Shown here piece after piece: positions 1 through 8,952 of a DNA stretch of 64,000 nt. The notes under the pieces were generated by a model. The model worked only from the letters and a program-made list of their open reading frames with translations, ran no database searches and was not told the DNA's origin. Source of the stretch: Hephaestia sp. MAHUQ-44 (lineage in GTDB: Bacteria > Pseudomonadota > Alphaproteobacteria > Sphingomonadales > Sphingomonadaceae); the NCBI RefSeq assembly GCF_023806085.1, contig NZ_JAMSLX010000002.1:310001-374000 (forward strand), written 5' to 3'. The stretch's first letter is position 1; each line of letters starts with the position of its first letter. The translations under genes were made by a program, and so were the position numbers.

Positions 1-1
1 C

Positions 2-313
2 TTCACGCTTTACGGCGATGACCAGCGTCGTTTCCTCGCCAAGGGCGGCAAAGCCGGCCGCGTCCGCACGGCCTCGGTCGCCCCACGGACCTCGGCGTGT
101 TTCTGGGTCACGCCCGGCCATTATGCGGTGGCGATCTATCATGACGAGAATGGCGACCGGACGTTCAACCGCACGCTGACCACCCCCAAGGAGGGGTTCG
201 GCTTTTCGAACGACGCGCCGACCACGCTCGGGCTGCCGTCGTTCGCCAAGGTGCGCTTCGCGGTGCCCGCGGGCGATATGACGATGCGGATCAGGATGCG
301 TTACGCGCGCTGA
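2..313 (+). CDS. DUF2141 family protein, 3' part only
   Basis: The reading frame is open from the window edge to a TGA at 311-313, giving about 103 C-terminal residues. The run AIYHDENGDRTFNR followed by PKEGFGFSNDA is typical of DUF2141 proteins, small secreted beta-sandwich proteins of unknown function in which YHDxNxN and EGxGxSN are the recognisable motifs. The N-terminus, where a signal peptide is expected, lies outside the window, so export cannot be confirmed. It sits 127 bp upstream of a lipid kinase gene on the same strand. Family assignment is fairly firm; no function is claimed. Confidence 0.75.
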   Translation, partial: FTLYGDDQRRFLAKGGKAGRVRTASVAPRTSACFWVTPGHYAVAIYHDENGDRTFNRTLTTPKEGFGFSNDAPTTLGLPSFAKVRFAVPAGDMTMRIRMRYAR

Positions 314-375
314 TCGGGCGCGTGGCCGCGCCCGGTCTTGTCAATGGCCGCATTCCCGCCCATTTGTTGCGCCAA

Positions 376-401
376 GGAACAATGGTCCCCGCAGTAACGT
401 A
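376..401 (+). promoter_or_regulatory. Candidate EcfG (general stress) promoter
   Basis: GGAAC at 376-380 is followed after 17 bases by CGTA at 398-401. The alphaproteobacterial EcfG consensus is GGAAC-N16/17-CGTT, so the site has a full -35 and three of four -10 bases. It lies 40 bp upstream of the lipid kinase start in the only gap before that operon. Inference from motif and position only. Confidence 0.4.
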
Positions 402-440
402 GGTGGGAACCATGACAATCACGATACAGGCGGTTGATTC

Positions 441-1496
441 TTGAGCAACGGACCTCACGCTTATGCGCGATTTGATGGCGGCGCTCTGATCGCGCGCACG
501 CGCCATGATGATCGCGTGGTACGCCCGCTCGTGCTGGCGCGGCCGTCACCGGTCACGCTGGCGCCGGGGACGTATCCGTTGCCGCGTGTCGGCGTGGTCA
601 GCAACCCCAAGAGCCACCGCAATCGCGCGCGCGCGCGCCGCGTGCTCGAATTGCCCGGCGACGTGCGCTTCGAAACCCCGGCGAGCTGGGCGGCGCTCAA
701 CGAAACGCTCGAACGCTTTGCTGCCGAAGGCGTCGATCTGCTGATCGTCGATGGCGGTGACGGCACAGTGCGCGATGTGATCAGCGCGGCACCTGCGGCC
801 TTTGGCGACCGGATGCCACGCCTCGCGGTCTTGCCGTCGGGCAAGACCAACGCACTCGCGCTCGATCTCGGCGTGCCGCTCGACTGGACGGTGGTGGATG
901 CCGTGCAGGCGGCGGCGCGCGGCCGGTTCGTCCGCCGGGCACCGATCGAAATCTATCGCGACGGCGCCGATCAGCCCGATGTACGCGGGTTCCTGTTCGG
1001 GGCGGGTGCCTTCGTGCGCGCAACCAAGGTGGCGCAGCGCACGCATCGCTTCGGCGCGTTCAACGGGCTTGCGGTCGGGCTGTCGCTGGCGCTGGGCATC
1101 GCGCAGACCTTGTTCGGCACGGCGCGCAATCCGTGGCGTATCGGCGAACGGATGCGGTTGACGACCGATGACGGGCGCGATGCCGATCGATCGTTCTACC
1201 TGCTGTTCGCCTCGACGCTCGAACGCTTGCCGCTGTACCTCAAGCCGTTCGGCCGCCGGCGCGCGGGGCTGAAGCTGCTCGCGGTCGATGCACCGCCCAA
1301 GCGGATGGTGCTGACGGTGCCGCCGCTGTTGGCGGGCTCGGAATCAGGGTCGCTCGATCGCGCGGGCTATCGTCGCGCCGATCTGCGTGCGTTCGATCTG
1401 TCGCTCGAAGGCGGATTCATCCTCGACGGCGAACTGTACCGGGGCGGCGATCTCACCGTCCGTGCGGGCGCACCGATCGACTTTGCGGTGCCGTGA
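441..1496 (+). CDS. Diacylglycerol/ceramide kinase family lipid kinase
   Basis: The 351-residue product has a DAGK catalytic domain. The nucleotide-binding signature GGDGTVRDV is at about residues 105-113, followed by LAVLPSGKTNALALDLG, the usual family GTxNDxA-type stretch with a K in place of the common T. Such enzymes transfer phosphate from ATP to a lipid hydroxyl (diacylglycerol, sphingoid base or ceramide). The annotated start is TTG at 441; residues 1-45 precede the conserved core, so the true start may be further in. The gene overlaps the next one by 4 bp (GTGA), so the two are probably co-translated. Context with two nucleotidyltransferase-like genes suggests headgroup assembly on an envelope lipid; the exact substrate cannot be read from the sequence. 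Confidence 0.85.
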   Translation: MSNGPHAYARFDGGALIARTRHDDRVVRPLVLARPSPVTLAPGTYPLPRVGVVSNPKSHRNRARARRVLELPGDVRFETPASWAALNETLERFAAEGVDLLIVDGGDGTVRDVISAAPAAFGDRMPRLAVLPSGKTNALALDLGVPLDWTVVDAVQAAARGRFVRRAPIEIYRDGADQPDVRGFLFGAGAFVRATKVAQRTHRFGAFNGLAVGLSLALGIAQTLFGTARNPWRIGERMRLTTDDGRDADRSFYLLFASTLERLPLYLKPFGRRRAGLKLLAVDAPPKRMVLTVPPLLAGSESGSLDRAGYRRADLRAFDLSLEGGFILDGELYRGGDLTVRAGAPIDFAVP

Positions 1497-2407
1497 CGGC
1501 GCTGGGCGCCCTCGTCGCGCGCGAGCTCGGCGTCGACACCCCGCCCGCCGTCTCCACCGCCGCGGCCAGCCTGGCCGAGGCGATGGGCGGCGTCGCGGTG
1601 CTGTTCTACGGCTCGGTGCTGCGGACCGGCGACCTTTCGGGCGTGATCGATTTCTACGTGTTGACCGAAAAGGCGGGCGGGGGCCGGGTACGCCGGCTGG
1701 CGAACCGCTGGCTGTGGCCCGAGGTCAGCTATCACGAGATCGCGGTGGGCGAGGCCACGATCCGCGCCAAGGTGGCGACGATGCCGCTCGATATTTTCGA
1801 GCGCGCGGCCGGCGGCGAGGCGCTCGACACGACGATCTGGACGCGGTTCGTCCAGCCCTCGGCGCTGGTCTGGGTCCGCGACGAGGCGATTGCAACGCGC
1901 GTGCGCACCGCCGTGGGCGCCGCAGCGATGACCGCCGCAGGGTTCGCGGCGATGCTGGGGCCGGCCGAGGGCATACCGCGCGCGTTCTGGAAGGCGCTGT
2001 TCGCCGAGACCTACCGCACCGAATTCCGGGTCGAGAAGAAAGGTCGCGAGGATCAGATACTTGCGTTCGATCCCAAACGCTTCGATGCGTTACTGCCTGC
2101 GGCATGGGAAGCTGGAGGAATCGCTTTTGCAACGGCCGGGGACGGTCTGGAGCCCCGGCTCGCGCCGGATCGCGCGCGCGCGCTGCGGCGGGCGTGGAAG
2201 GCGCGGCGACGGATGGGCAAGCCGCTCAATTTCGCGCGGCTGCTCAAGGCCGCGTTCACCTTCGACGGCGCCACGCGCTACGCCTTGTGGAAGATCGAGC
2301 GGCATACCGGGCTTGCGATCGCGCTGACGCCGTGGCGTGAACGTCACCCGATCCTTGCCGCGCCGGGCGTGCTGTGGCGCGTGTGGCGGACGGCCGGGTC
2401 ACGGTGA
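1493..2407 (+). CDS. Degenerate nucleotidyltransferase-like protein, function unknown
   Basis: The 304-residue product starts at a GTG overlapping the previous stop by 4 bp and ends by overlapping the next GTG in the same way. Near residues 38-55 it has FYGSVLRTGDLSGVIDFYVL, which resembles the GS-x-x-RG-D/D-x-D core of pol-beta-type nucleotidyltransferases. The second Asp pair is reduced to one Asp, so activity is doubtful. The rest (RTEFRVEKKGR, LKAAFTFDGATRYALWKIERHTG) is conserved-looking but not assigned to a family I know. No signal peptide or membrane segment is visible. It is locked into one translational unit with a lipid kinase and an NTP transferase, so a role in the same lipid pathway is the natural inference. 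Confidence 0.75.
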   Translation: MTALGALVARELGVDTPPAVSTAAASLAEAMGGVAVLFYGSVLRTGDLSGVIDFYVLTEKAGGGRVRRLANRWLWPEVSYHEIAVGEATIRAKVATMPLDIFERAAGGEALDTTIWTRFVQPSALVWVRDEAIATRVRTAVGAAAMTAAGFAAMLGPAEGIPRAFWKALFAETYRTEFRVEKKGREDQILAFDPKRFDALLPAAWEAGGIAFATAGDGLEPRLAPDRARALRRAWKARRRMGKPLNFARLLKAAFTFDGATRYALWKIERHTGLAIALTPWRERHPILAAPGVLWRVWRTAGSR

Positions 2408-3156
2408 GCGGCTTCAACGCGCTGATACTGGCCGGGTCGCGTGGCGGGCCCGATCCGGTCGCGACCTATGCCGGTGTCGCCGACAAGGCGCTGATCGAGA
2501 TTGAGGGCGAAACCATGCTCGCGCATGTCGTGGGCGCGCTGCGTGCGGCGGGGGCGGGGCGGATCGGCGTTTCGGCCTCGACACCCGCGGTGACTGCGGC
2601 AGCGCATGCGCTGGGAGCCGAGATCGTCCCCGCCGCACCCGGCCCGAGCCAGAGCGCGGCGGCGGGGCTGGCGGCGCTCGGTACGCCGCTGCTGCTCACC
2701 ACCGCCGATCACGCGCTGCTGCGCCCCGAATGGGTGCGGGCGTTTCTGGATGAAGTGCCCGGCGACGCCGATGTCGCGGTGCTGCTTGCGCGGCGCGACG
2801 CGATCGAGGCGGCGGCGCCCGCGACGCAGCGCACCTATCTGCGCTTTGCCGATGGCGACTGGTCGGGGTGCAATCTGTTCCACTTCGCCACCTCGCGCGC
2901 GGCGGCGGCGATCGAACTGTGGCAACAGGTCGAGGCCGATCGCAAGCGACCGTGGCGGATCGTGCGGCGGCTGGGGCCGGGCTTGCTGTTCCGCTATCTG
3001 ACGCGGCGGCTGACGCTGGCCGACGCCATCGCGCATCTCGGCAAGCGCGCGGGCGTGACGGCGCGGGTCGTTGCCGCGCATGACGGCCGGGCGGCGATCG
3101 ATGTCGACAAGCCCGCCGATCTCGATCTCGTGCGTCAACTCGTTGCGGGTGGCTGA
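2404..3156 (+). CDS. MobA-like NTP transferase
   Basis: The N-terminus FNALILAGSRGG is the nucleotide-binding loop of MobA/GT-A type nucleotidyltransferases, followed by DKALIEIEGETMLAHVV, where the conserved Lys contacts the nucleotide. LLTTADHALL supplies the metal-binding Asp position. The C-terminus ends with AIDVDKPADLDL, a typical ending of the family. I chose GTG 2404 because it overlaps the upstream TGA by 4 bp, exactly like the previous junction; GTG 2374 is an alternative. The likely reaction is activation of a small headgroup or sugar phosphate with CTP or GTP. The 3' end overlaps the convergent flippase gene by 22 bp. Confidence 0.8.
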   Translation: MSGFNALILAGSRGGPDPVATYAGVADKALIEIEGETMLAHVVGALRAAGAGRIGVSASTPAVTAAAHALGAEIVPAAPGPSQSAAAGLAALGTPLLLTTADHALLRPEWVRAFLDEVPGDADVAVLLARRDAIEAAAPATQRTYLRFADGDWSGCNLFHFATSRAAAAIELWQQVEADRKRPWRIVRRLGPGLLFRYLTRRLTLADAIAHLGKRAGVTARVVAAHDGRAAIDVDKPADLDLVRQLVAGG

Positions 3157-4493
3157 CCCTTAGCGGCGGCGCGCGTGCTTTGCGCGTAGTGGATCACCGC
3201 CGCGCCGAGCAACACCGCGCCGGCGAGCGACCCGGCCAGCACGCCGATCCCGGCGCCGACTTCGCCCATGCGCGGCAGCAGCATCACCGTCGTCACCAGC
3301 AGCACCGCGACCGCGGCGGTACGCGCGACCATCGCGGTGCCGGCGCGGTGGACCGCCATCAGCACCGGCTCGAAGCTCACCGTCGCGAGATCGACGCAGC
3401 CCGCCGCGGCCAGCCAGAGCAGCAGCGGCCCGGCGTCCGAAAAGCTGTTGCCGCCGACCAGCACGAGGATCGGTTTGCCTGCCACCGCGACGATGGCAAG
3501 GATCAGGATCGCCGCGGCCGACGACGCCCAGAACAGGCGGGCGAGGATGCGTGGCAGTCGCGCGGCGGCGGGCGAGCGCACCGCGCGCACGATCTCGGGA
3601 AAGGCTGCGCGGGCAAGCAATTGCGACAATTTGGCGAGCGCCTGCGCGATCTGGAACGCGAGCCGGAACGCCCCTGCCGCCGCCGGGCCGACATAGCCGC
3701 CGACGAGCAGCAGCGGTACATGCTTGGTCGAAAGACTAAGCGACGAACTGGCGTTGGTGCTGAGCGTGAAGCGCACCAGCCCCGGATTGGCGGCGAGCAG
3801 CCGATAGCCGGGCGGCGGGCGCCTGACGAGCAGCCGCAGATCGCCGGTGCGTGCGAGGATGATCCAATAGGCGCCTGCCGTCACCAGTTCGGCCGCCGCC
3901 CAGGCGAGCAGGAAGCCCTCGACCGTCGGCAGCAGTGCCAGCGCGAGCCCCGCGCCGACGAAGCGCGTCAGCGGTGTGAGGCTGTCGGCGAGTGCCGATA
4001 GCGAAAAGCGGTCGCGCAGCCGCAATACGCCGAGCGGGGTCGATCGGATCGTGATGAGCTGGACCACCGCGAAGATCAGCGTGGCGCGCATCAGATCGGG
4101 GGTGATGCCGAAATCGCCGCCCCAGACCGCGAGGATCAGGATCGCCAGCGCGATGCCGACCAGCGCGCTCAGCACGTCAAGTCGCACGCACGCACGCAGC
4201 AGCGCGGCCAGCCCGACCTCGTCGTTGGCGTTGATGTGATCGACACCGTAACGGACCACGATCTGCCAGGTCTGAAAGCCGACGAGCAGCGCGATTGCCT
4301 GCGAGGCGCCGGTGATCAGCGCGAAGCGGCCGAAATCGGCGGCGCCGAGCGTCCGCGTCGCAACCCCGAGATAGACCAGCGACAGGATCGCGAGGACGCC
4401 ACGGCTTGCGAGCAACCAGCCCAGGTTACGCGCCGCGGCGCGTACCCCTTTGGGCAGGCGGGCAAAGCCGCGGGGCAAGTGATCGTTCTCCAT
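3135..4493 (-). CDS. Oligosaccharide/lipid flippase, MATE/PST (Wzx-like) type
   Basis: The 452-residue protein is built almost entirely of hydrophobic segments (about 12-14 predicted helices) separated by short basic loops. LGVATRTLGAADFGRFALI near residues 42-60 is the hallmark first-helix/loop pattern of the polysaccharide biosynthesis flippase family, and the GxL/GNxxF features around residue 340 fit the C-terminal half. It starts at ATG 4493. The family moves lipid-linked sugars or glycolipids across the inner membrane. It is convergent with the lipid kinase cluster and overlaps it, so the pairing is suggestive but not an operon. Confidence 0.82.
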   Translation of the reverse strand: MENDHLPRGFARLPKGVRAAARNLGWLLASRGVLAILSLVYLGVATRTLGAADFGRFALITGASQAIALLVGFQTWQIVVRYGVDHINANDEVGLAALLRACVRLDVLSALVGIALAILILAVWGGDFGITPDLMRATLIFAVVQLITIRSTPLGVLRLRDRFSLSALADSLTPLTRFVGAGLALALLPTVEGFLLAWAAAELVTAGAYWIILARTGDLRLLVRRPPPGYRLLAANPGLVRFTLSTNASSSLSLSTKHVPLLLVGGYVGPAAAGAFRLAFQIAQALAKLSQLLARAAFPEIVRAVRSPAAARLPRILARLFWASSAAAILILAIVAVAGKPILVLVGGNSFSDAGPLLLWLAAAGCVDLATVSFEPVLMAVHRAGTAMVARTAAVAVLLVTTVMLLPRMGEVGAGIGVLAGSLAGAVLLGAAVIHYAQSTRAAAKGQPPATS

Positions 4494-4573
4494 GCGCGAG
4501 CGCCGACTAAAGGGCTATCGCGCGCCCGGCAAGGGAGCCGGGCGCTGCACGGGGTGAAACGAGCGGCGCGGCA

Positions 4574-5548
4574 TCAGGGGAGCAGCACCGTGGCCCCCTC
4601 GGTCGCGCCAGCTTCGAGCCGGCGGTGCGCCTCGGCGACGTCGGTAAGGGCCAGCGTCTGGCCGATCCCCGCTGAGATCGCGCCGCTGGCGAGCATTGCG
4701 AACACCCGGTCGATCACCTGCTGGCGTTCGTCGCGCGTCACGACGTAATCGAACAGCGTCGGCCGCGTCACGAACAGCGAGCCCTTGGCGGCCAGCATAC
4801 CCAGCGCGACGCCTTCGACCGGGCCGCTCGCGCTGCCGAAGCTGACGATGAGGCCGCGCCGCGCGGCGCAATCGAGCGACTGCGCCCAGGTCGCCTTGCC
4901 GACGCCGTCGAAAATCACGGGGCAGCCCGTGCCGCCGGTGATCTCGCGCACGCGCGCCGCGACATCGGCCTGGCTGCGATCCAAGACATGATCCGCGCCC
5001 GCTTCGCGCGCGCGCGCAGCCTTGGCGGCACTGCCCACGGTGCCGATCACGGTCGCGCCGATCGCCTTGAGCCAGCCGACGAGGAGTTGCCCGACGCCAC
5101 CGGCGGCGGCGTGGACGAGCACGGTCTGGCCGGCTTCGACCTTCGCGCAGCGTTCGATCAGGAATTCGACGGTCGATCCCTTGAGCATCAGCGCGGCCGC
5201 GCTCGCATCATCGACCGTGTCGGGAAGCCGCGAGAGATGCTCGGCGGGCAGGTTGCGATGGGTGGCATAGGCACCGCGTTCGGGGCCGAAGGTGGCGACA
5301 CGGTCGCCCACGGCCAGCCCGGTGACACCCGGTCCCAAGGCTTCGACCACCCCCACGCTTTCCGAGCCGAGTTCGGCGGGCAGCGGCAGTTTATAGTCGC
5401 CGCGGCGGTGATAGATGTCGATGAAGTTGAGCCCCACGGCGGTGGTGCGCAACCGTACCTCGCCCGGCGCCGGATCGGGCAGATCCACATCGACCCATTG
5501 CATCACCTCGGGGCCGCCGGTTTGTTCGATACGGACGACGCGTGCCAC
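4574..5548 (-). CDS. NADPH:quinone oxidoreductase, MDR family
   Basis: The protein has the zinc-free quinone oxidoreductase layout: an N-terminal GroES-like domain (VGLNFIDIYHRRGDY, ELGSESVGVVEALG), then a Rossmann domain with VLVHAAAGGVGQLL for NADPH binding. I start it at GTG 5548 (VARVVRIEQTGG), which has AGGAGG four bases upstream and gives 324 residues, the usual family length. The longer frame to 5623 adds 25 non-homologous residues that would run through the divergent promoter region. It likely reduces quinones or enones in the cytoplasm. It is divergent from the aldehyde dehydrogenase with about 100 bp between, consistent with joint redox or detoxification control. Confidence 0.92.
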   Translation of the reverse strand: MARVVRIEQTGGPEVMQWVDVDLPDPAPGEVRLRTTAVGLNFIDIYHRRGDYKLPLPAELGSESVGVVEALGPGVTGLAVGDRVATFGPERGAYATHRNLPAEHLSRLPDTVDDASAAALMLKGSTVEFLIERCAKVEAGQTVLVHAAAGGVGQLLVGWLKAIGATVIGTVGSAAKAARAREAGADHVLDRSQADVAARVREITGGTGCPVIFDGVGKATWAQSLDCAARRGLIVSFGSASGPVEGVALGMLAAKGSLFVTRPTLFDYVVTRDERQQVIDRVFAMLASGAISAGIGQTLALTDVAEAHRRLEAGATEGATVLLP

Positions 5549-5652
5549 ATAACCTCCTGTTCGCCGCTTCGGGCATTCCATCATGCGTTGCGGGTTGCAA
5601 CGAATCGGCATCCGCCGCAACATACCGGATGTTCGAACATTCGGAGGCCGGG

Positions 5653-7077
5653 ATGAAGCGCTACCTCAACCAGTATATCGATGGCGCCTGGGTGGAAAGC
5701 GATGGCGGCACCCGGCATCAGGTCATCAACCCCGCCACCGAACAGCCGTGCACCGAAATCACCTTCGGCACGGCGGCCGATGTCGACAAAGCGGTTGCTG
5801 CCGCGCGGCGTGCTTTCGAGCGCTTTTCGCAGACCAGCGTCGATGAGCGGGTGGCGCTGCTCGAGGCGATCATCGCCGAATATAAGAACCGCAGCCAGGA
5901 CATCGCGGAGGCGATTGCGATGGAGATGGGCTGCCCGATCTCGATGGCGGCAACCGCGCAGGTCGGCTCGGGGATCGGCCATCTGATGGCGGCGATCGCG
6001 GCGCTCAAGGCGTTCCGGTTCGAGGAACGGATCGGCGCCAACCGGGTGGTGCACGAGCCGATCGGCGTCGTCGCGCTGATCACGCCGTGGAACTGGCCGA
6101 TGAACCAGGTGCTCGCCAAGGTTGCCCCCGCGCTCGCGGCGGGCAACACGATGATCCTCAAGCCGTCCGAAGAAGCGCCGGGATCGGCCGCGATCTTCGC
6201 TGAGGTGATGGCGAAGGCGGGCGTGCCGGCGGGGGTGTTCAACCTGATTCAGGGCGACGGGCCCGGCGTCGGCACCGCGCTCAGCACGCATCCCGGCATC
6301 GATATGGTGAGCTTTACGGGCTCGACCCGCGCCGGGATACAGGTGGCGAAGAACGCCGCCGATACCGTCAAGCGCGTCCATCAGGAACTGGGCGGCAAGG
6401 CGCCGAACGTGATCCTCGAAGGTGCGCCGCTCGACAAGGCGATCCCCGCCGGGTTGATGGGGGTGCTGATCAATTCGGGCCAGAGCTGCATCGCGCCGAC
6501 ACGAATGCTCGTCCACAAGAGCCAGCATGACGCGGCGGTCGCGATCGCCAGACAGGTGATGGAGGCGACCCAAACCGGCGACCCGATGACCGAAGGCCGC
6601 CATATCGGCCCGCTCGTCAACAAGGCGCAGTGGGACAAGGTGCAAGGGCTGATCGCCGACGGCATCGACGAAGGCGCGACGCTGGAGGCGGGCGGGCCCG
6701 GCCGCCCCGATGGCGTCGCGACGGGCTATTTCGTCAAGCCGACGCTGTTCTCGAACGTCCGCAACGACATGAAAATCGCGCGCGAGGAGATTTTCGGGCC
6801 GGTGGTCACGATCATCCCCTATGAGGATGATGAAGATGCGATCCGCATCGCCAACGACACCAATTACGGGCTGTCGGCGGTGGTGTCGGGCGATCCGGCC
6901 AAGGCGAAGGCGTTCGTGCCGCGGCTGCGCGCGGGGATGGTCTATGTCAACGCGGGCAATCCCGATCCCAGCCTGCCGTTCGGCGGCTACAAGCAATCGG
7001 GCAACGGGCGTGAATACGGCAAATACGGGCTGGCCGAATTCATGGAGGTCAAATCGGTGATCGGGGATCTGGGATAA
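5653..7077 (+). CDS. Aldehyde dehydrogenase family protein
   Basis: A full-length NAD(P)-dependent aldehyde dehydrogenase of 474 residues. Landmarks: ITPWNWPMNQ (residues 143-152), the FTGSTRAG nucleotide site (221-228), the general base Glu245 in QELGGKAPN, and the catalytic Cys279 in NSGQSCIAPTR. The C-terminal EEIFGPVV and PFGGYKQSGNGRE motifs complete the fold. ATG 5653 is chosen because GGAGG lies six bases upstream; the longer frame from 5542 crosses the divergent gene. The natural substrate cannot be deduced. It abuts the convergent permease gene with no spacer. Confidence 0.95.
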   Translation: MKRYLNQYIDGAWVESDGGTRHQVINPATEQPCTEITFGTAADVDKAVAAARRAFERFSQTSVDERVALLEAIIAEYKNRSQDIAEAIAMEMGCPISMAATAQVGSGIGHLMAAIAALKAFRFEERIGANRVVHEPIGVVALITPWNWPMNQVLAKVAPALAAGNTMILKPSEEAPGSAAIFAEVMAKAGVPAGVFNLIQGDGPGVGTALSTHPGIDMVSFTGSTRAGIQVAKNAADTVKRVHQELGGKAPNVILEGAPLDKAIPAGLMGVLINSGQSCIAPTRMLVHKSQHDAAVAIARQVMEATQTGDPMTEGRHIGPLVNKAQWDKVQGLIADGIDEGATLEAGGPGRPDGVATGYFVKPTLFSNVRNDMKIAREEIFGPVVTIIPYEDDEDAIRIANDTNYGLSAVVSGDPAKAKAFVPRLRAGMVYVNAGNPDPSLPFGGYKQSGNGREYGKYGLAEFMEVKSVIGDLG

Positions 7078-8862
7078 TCAGACCACCGGCCAGAAGAACA
7101 TGATCAGCGGCGTGCCGAAGACGATGACGAGCAGCGACAGCGGCGCGCCGAGCCGGGCGTAATCCTGGAATTTGTAGCCGCCCGGCCCCCAGACGAGCGT
7201 GTTGCACTGGTGCCCGATCGGGGTGAGGAAATCGCACCCCGCGCCGACCGCGGTCGCCATCAGGAAGGCATCGGGGTGATAGCCCAGATCGCGGGCGAAC
7301 ACCGCCGCGATCGGCGCCATCACGAGCACGGTGGCGGCGTTGTTGAGGAACGGCGTCACCGCCATCGCTGCGGTCAGGATCATCGCCACCGCCCCCCAGG
7401 GCGGCAGCCCAGATGCGGTTTGCGACAGCCAGATCGCGATCACGTCGGAAGCGCCGGTGGTGCGCAGGCTTTCGCTCACCGGGATCAGCGCGCCGAGCAT
7501 GATCAGGATCGGCCATTCGACGTGCTCATAAGCCTCGCGCACCGGCAGCGCGCCGGTGGCGATGACCAGCCCGGCAGCGGCGAAGAACGCAACCGCCACC
7601 GGCACCAGCCCGGTGGCAGTGGCGGCCATCGCCGCGCCGAGGATGACCACCGCGAGCAACCCCTTGCGCTTGCTGCCCAGCCGCAGCGTGCGCTCGGCGA
7701 GCGGTAGCGCGCCCAGATCGCGGAGCTTTTCCGGCATTTCGTCAAGCGCGCCCTGAAGGACGACGACATCGCCCGCGCGCAGCACGATATTGCCGAGGCT
7801 TTTCACCAGCCGCTCGCCGCGCCGCGACACCGCGATCAGATTGATCCCGTAGCGCTCCTGTAACCGAAGCCGCCCGGCGGACTGGCCGATCAGCGAGGAT
7901 TCGGTGTTGATCACCGCCTCGATCACGCGGATCTCGCTGCTCTTCTTGTCGTCCTTCTTCTTCTTTTTGTCGCGGTTCTGGCCGGTCAGCGCGAGCTTGT
8001 CGCGCGAGATGACACGTTCGAGCACGTCGGGGTCGCCGCCGAGGATGAGCGTGTCGCGCGCGCGCAGCACGGTATCGGCCAGCGGCACGCTGCGCATCCC
8101 GGCGCGCAGAATGCTCGTTACGGTGATGTCGTGATCGTGGCGTTTGACGAACGCGGCGATCGTCTCGTCGATCGCGGGCGAGCCCTCGGCCAGCGTCGCC
8201 TCGGTGACATAGGCATGGACGTCGAGCGCCTCGCCCATCGTCGGGGCCGCACGCCGATCCTTGGGCAGCAGATGGTAGCCGAAGCGCAGAAAGACGAGCC
8301 CCATCAGCAGCAGGCACAGCCCGACGGGGGTGTAATCGAACATGCCGAAGGGCTTGCCGATCATATCCTCGCGCACGCGGCTGACGATGATGTTGGGCGA
8401 GGTGCCGACCAGCGTCATCAGCCCGCCAAGCAGCGCCGCGAACGACATCGGCATCAGAAAGGCCGAGGGCGGGGTTTTGTTCTTCTTCGCCATCTGGAAC
8501 GCGGCGGGCATCAGCATCGCCAGCGCGCCGACATTCTTGACCAGCGCGGACGCGAACCCGACCGAGGCGGTGAGCACGACGAGTTGCGTGCTCACGCGCT
8601 TCACGCGGCGCGAGATGAAGCCCTGCGCGGTTTCGACCACCCCCGAGCGCTGCACCGCGCCGGAGAGCACCAGCGCCGAACCGACGATGATGACCAGATC
8701 GTCGGAAAAGCCCGTGAACGCCTCTTCAGGCGAGACGATGCCGAGCGCGAGCGCCGCGAGAAGCGCCAGGATCGCAACCACATCGTACCGGAATCGGCCC
8801 CAGATGAACATCGCCATCATCGCTGCAAGCGTGGCGACGGAAAGGATCTGGGGCAGCGTCAT
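7078..8862 (-). CDS. SLC13/DASS-type permease with two TrkA_C domains
   Basis: A 594-residue membrane protein. N-terminal helices include LVGTSPNIIV, the sodium-dependent anion symporter signature, repeated in spirit by MAVTPFLNNAATVLV in the C-terminal half. Between the two membrane halves sit two TrkA_C/RCK_C regulatory domains (SVPLADTVLRARDTLIL and GNIVLRAGDVVVLQG), separated by the very basic linker DKKKKKDDKK. Relatives carry sulfate, dicarboxylate or similar anions. Start ATG 8862 (MTLPQIL) is preferred over the longer frame because hydrophobic sequence begins directly after it and GAGG lies upstream. Substrate not determinable. Confidence 0.87.
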   Translation of the reverse strand: MTLPQILSVATLAAMMAMFIWGRFRYDVVAILALLAALALGIVSPEEAFTGFSDDLVIIVGSALVLSGAVQRSGVVETAQGFISRRVKRVSTQLVVLTASVGFASALVKNVGALAMLMPAAFQMAKKNKTPPSAFLMPMSFAALLGGLMTLVGTSPNIIVSRVREDMIGKPFGMFDYTPVGLCLLLMGLVFLRFGYHLLPKDRRAAPTMGEALDVHAYVTEATLAEGSPAIDETIAAFVKRHDHDITVTSILRAGMRSVPLADTVLRARDTLILGGDPDVLERVISRDKLALTGQNRDKKKKKDDKKSSEIRVIEAVINTESSLIGQSAGRLRLQERYGINLIAVSRRGERLVKSLGNIVLRAGDVVVLQGALDEMPEKLRDLGALPLAERTLRLGSKRKGLLAVVILGAAMAATATGLVPVAVAFFAAAGLVIATGALPVREAYEHVEWPILIMLGALIPVSESLRTTGASDVIAIWLSQTASGLPPWGAVAMILTAAMAVTPFLNNAATVLVMAPIAAVFARDLGYHPDAFLMATAVGAGCDFLTPIGHQCNTLVWGPGGYKFQDYARLGAPLSLLVIVFGTPLIMFFWPVV

Positions 8863-8952
8863 TCGGCCTCGCGGATGGAGAAGGGTGCTGGCGTAACCAA
8901 CGATTGCCACCCTGTTTCCATCGCGCGCGTCGCGCAAGCGGGGACTGATGCG

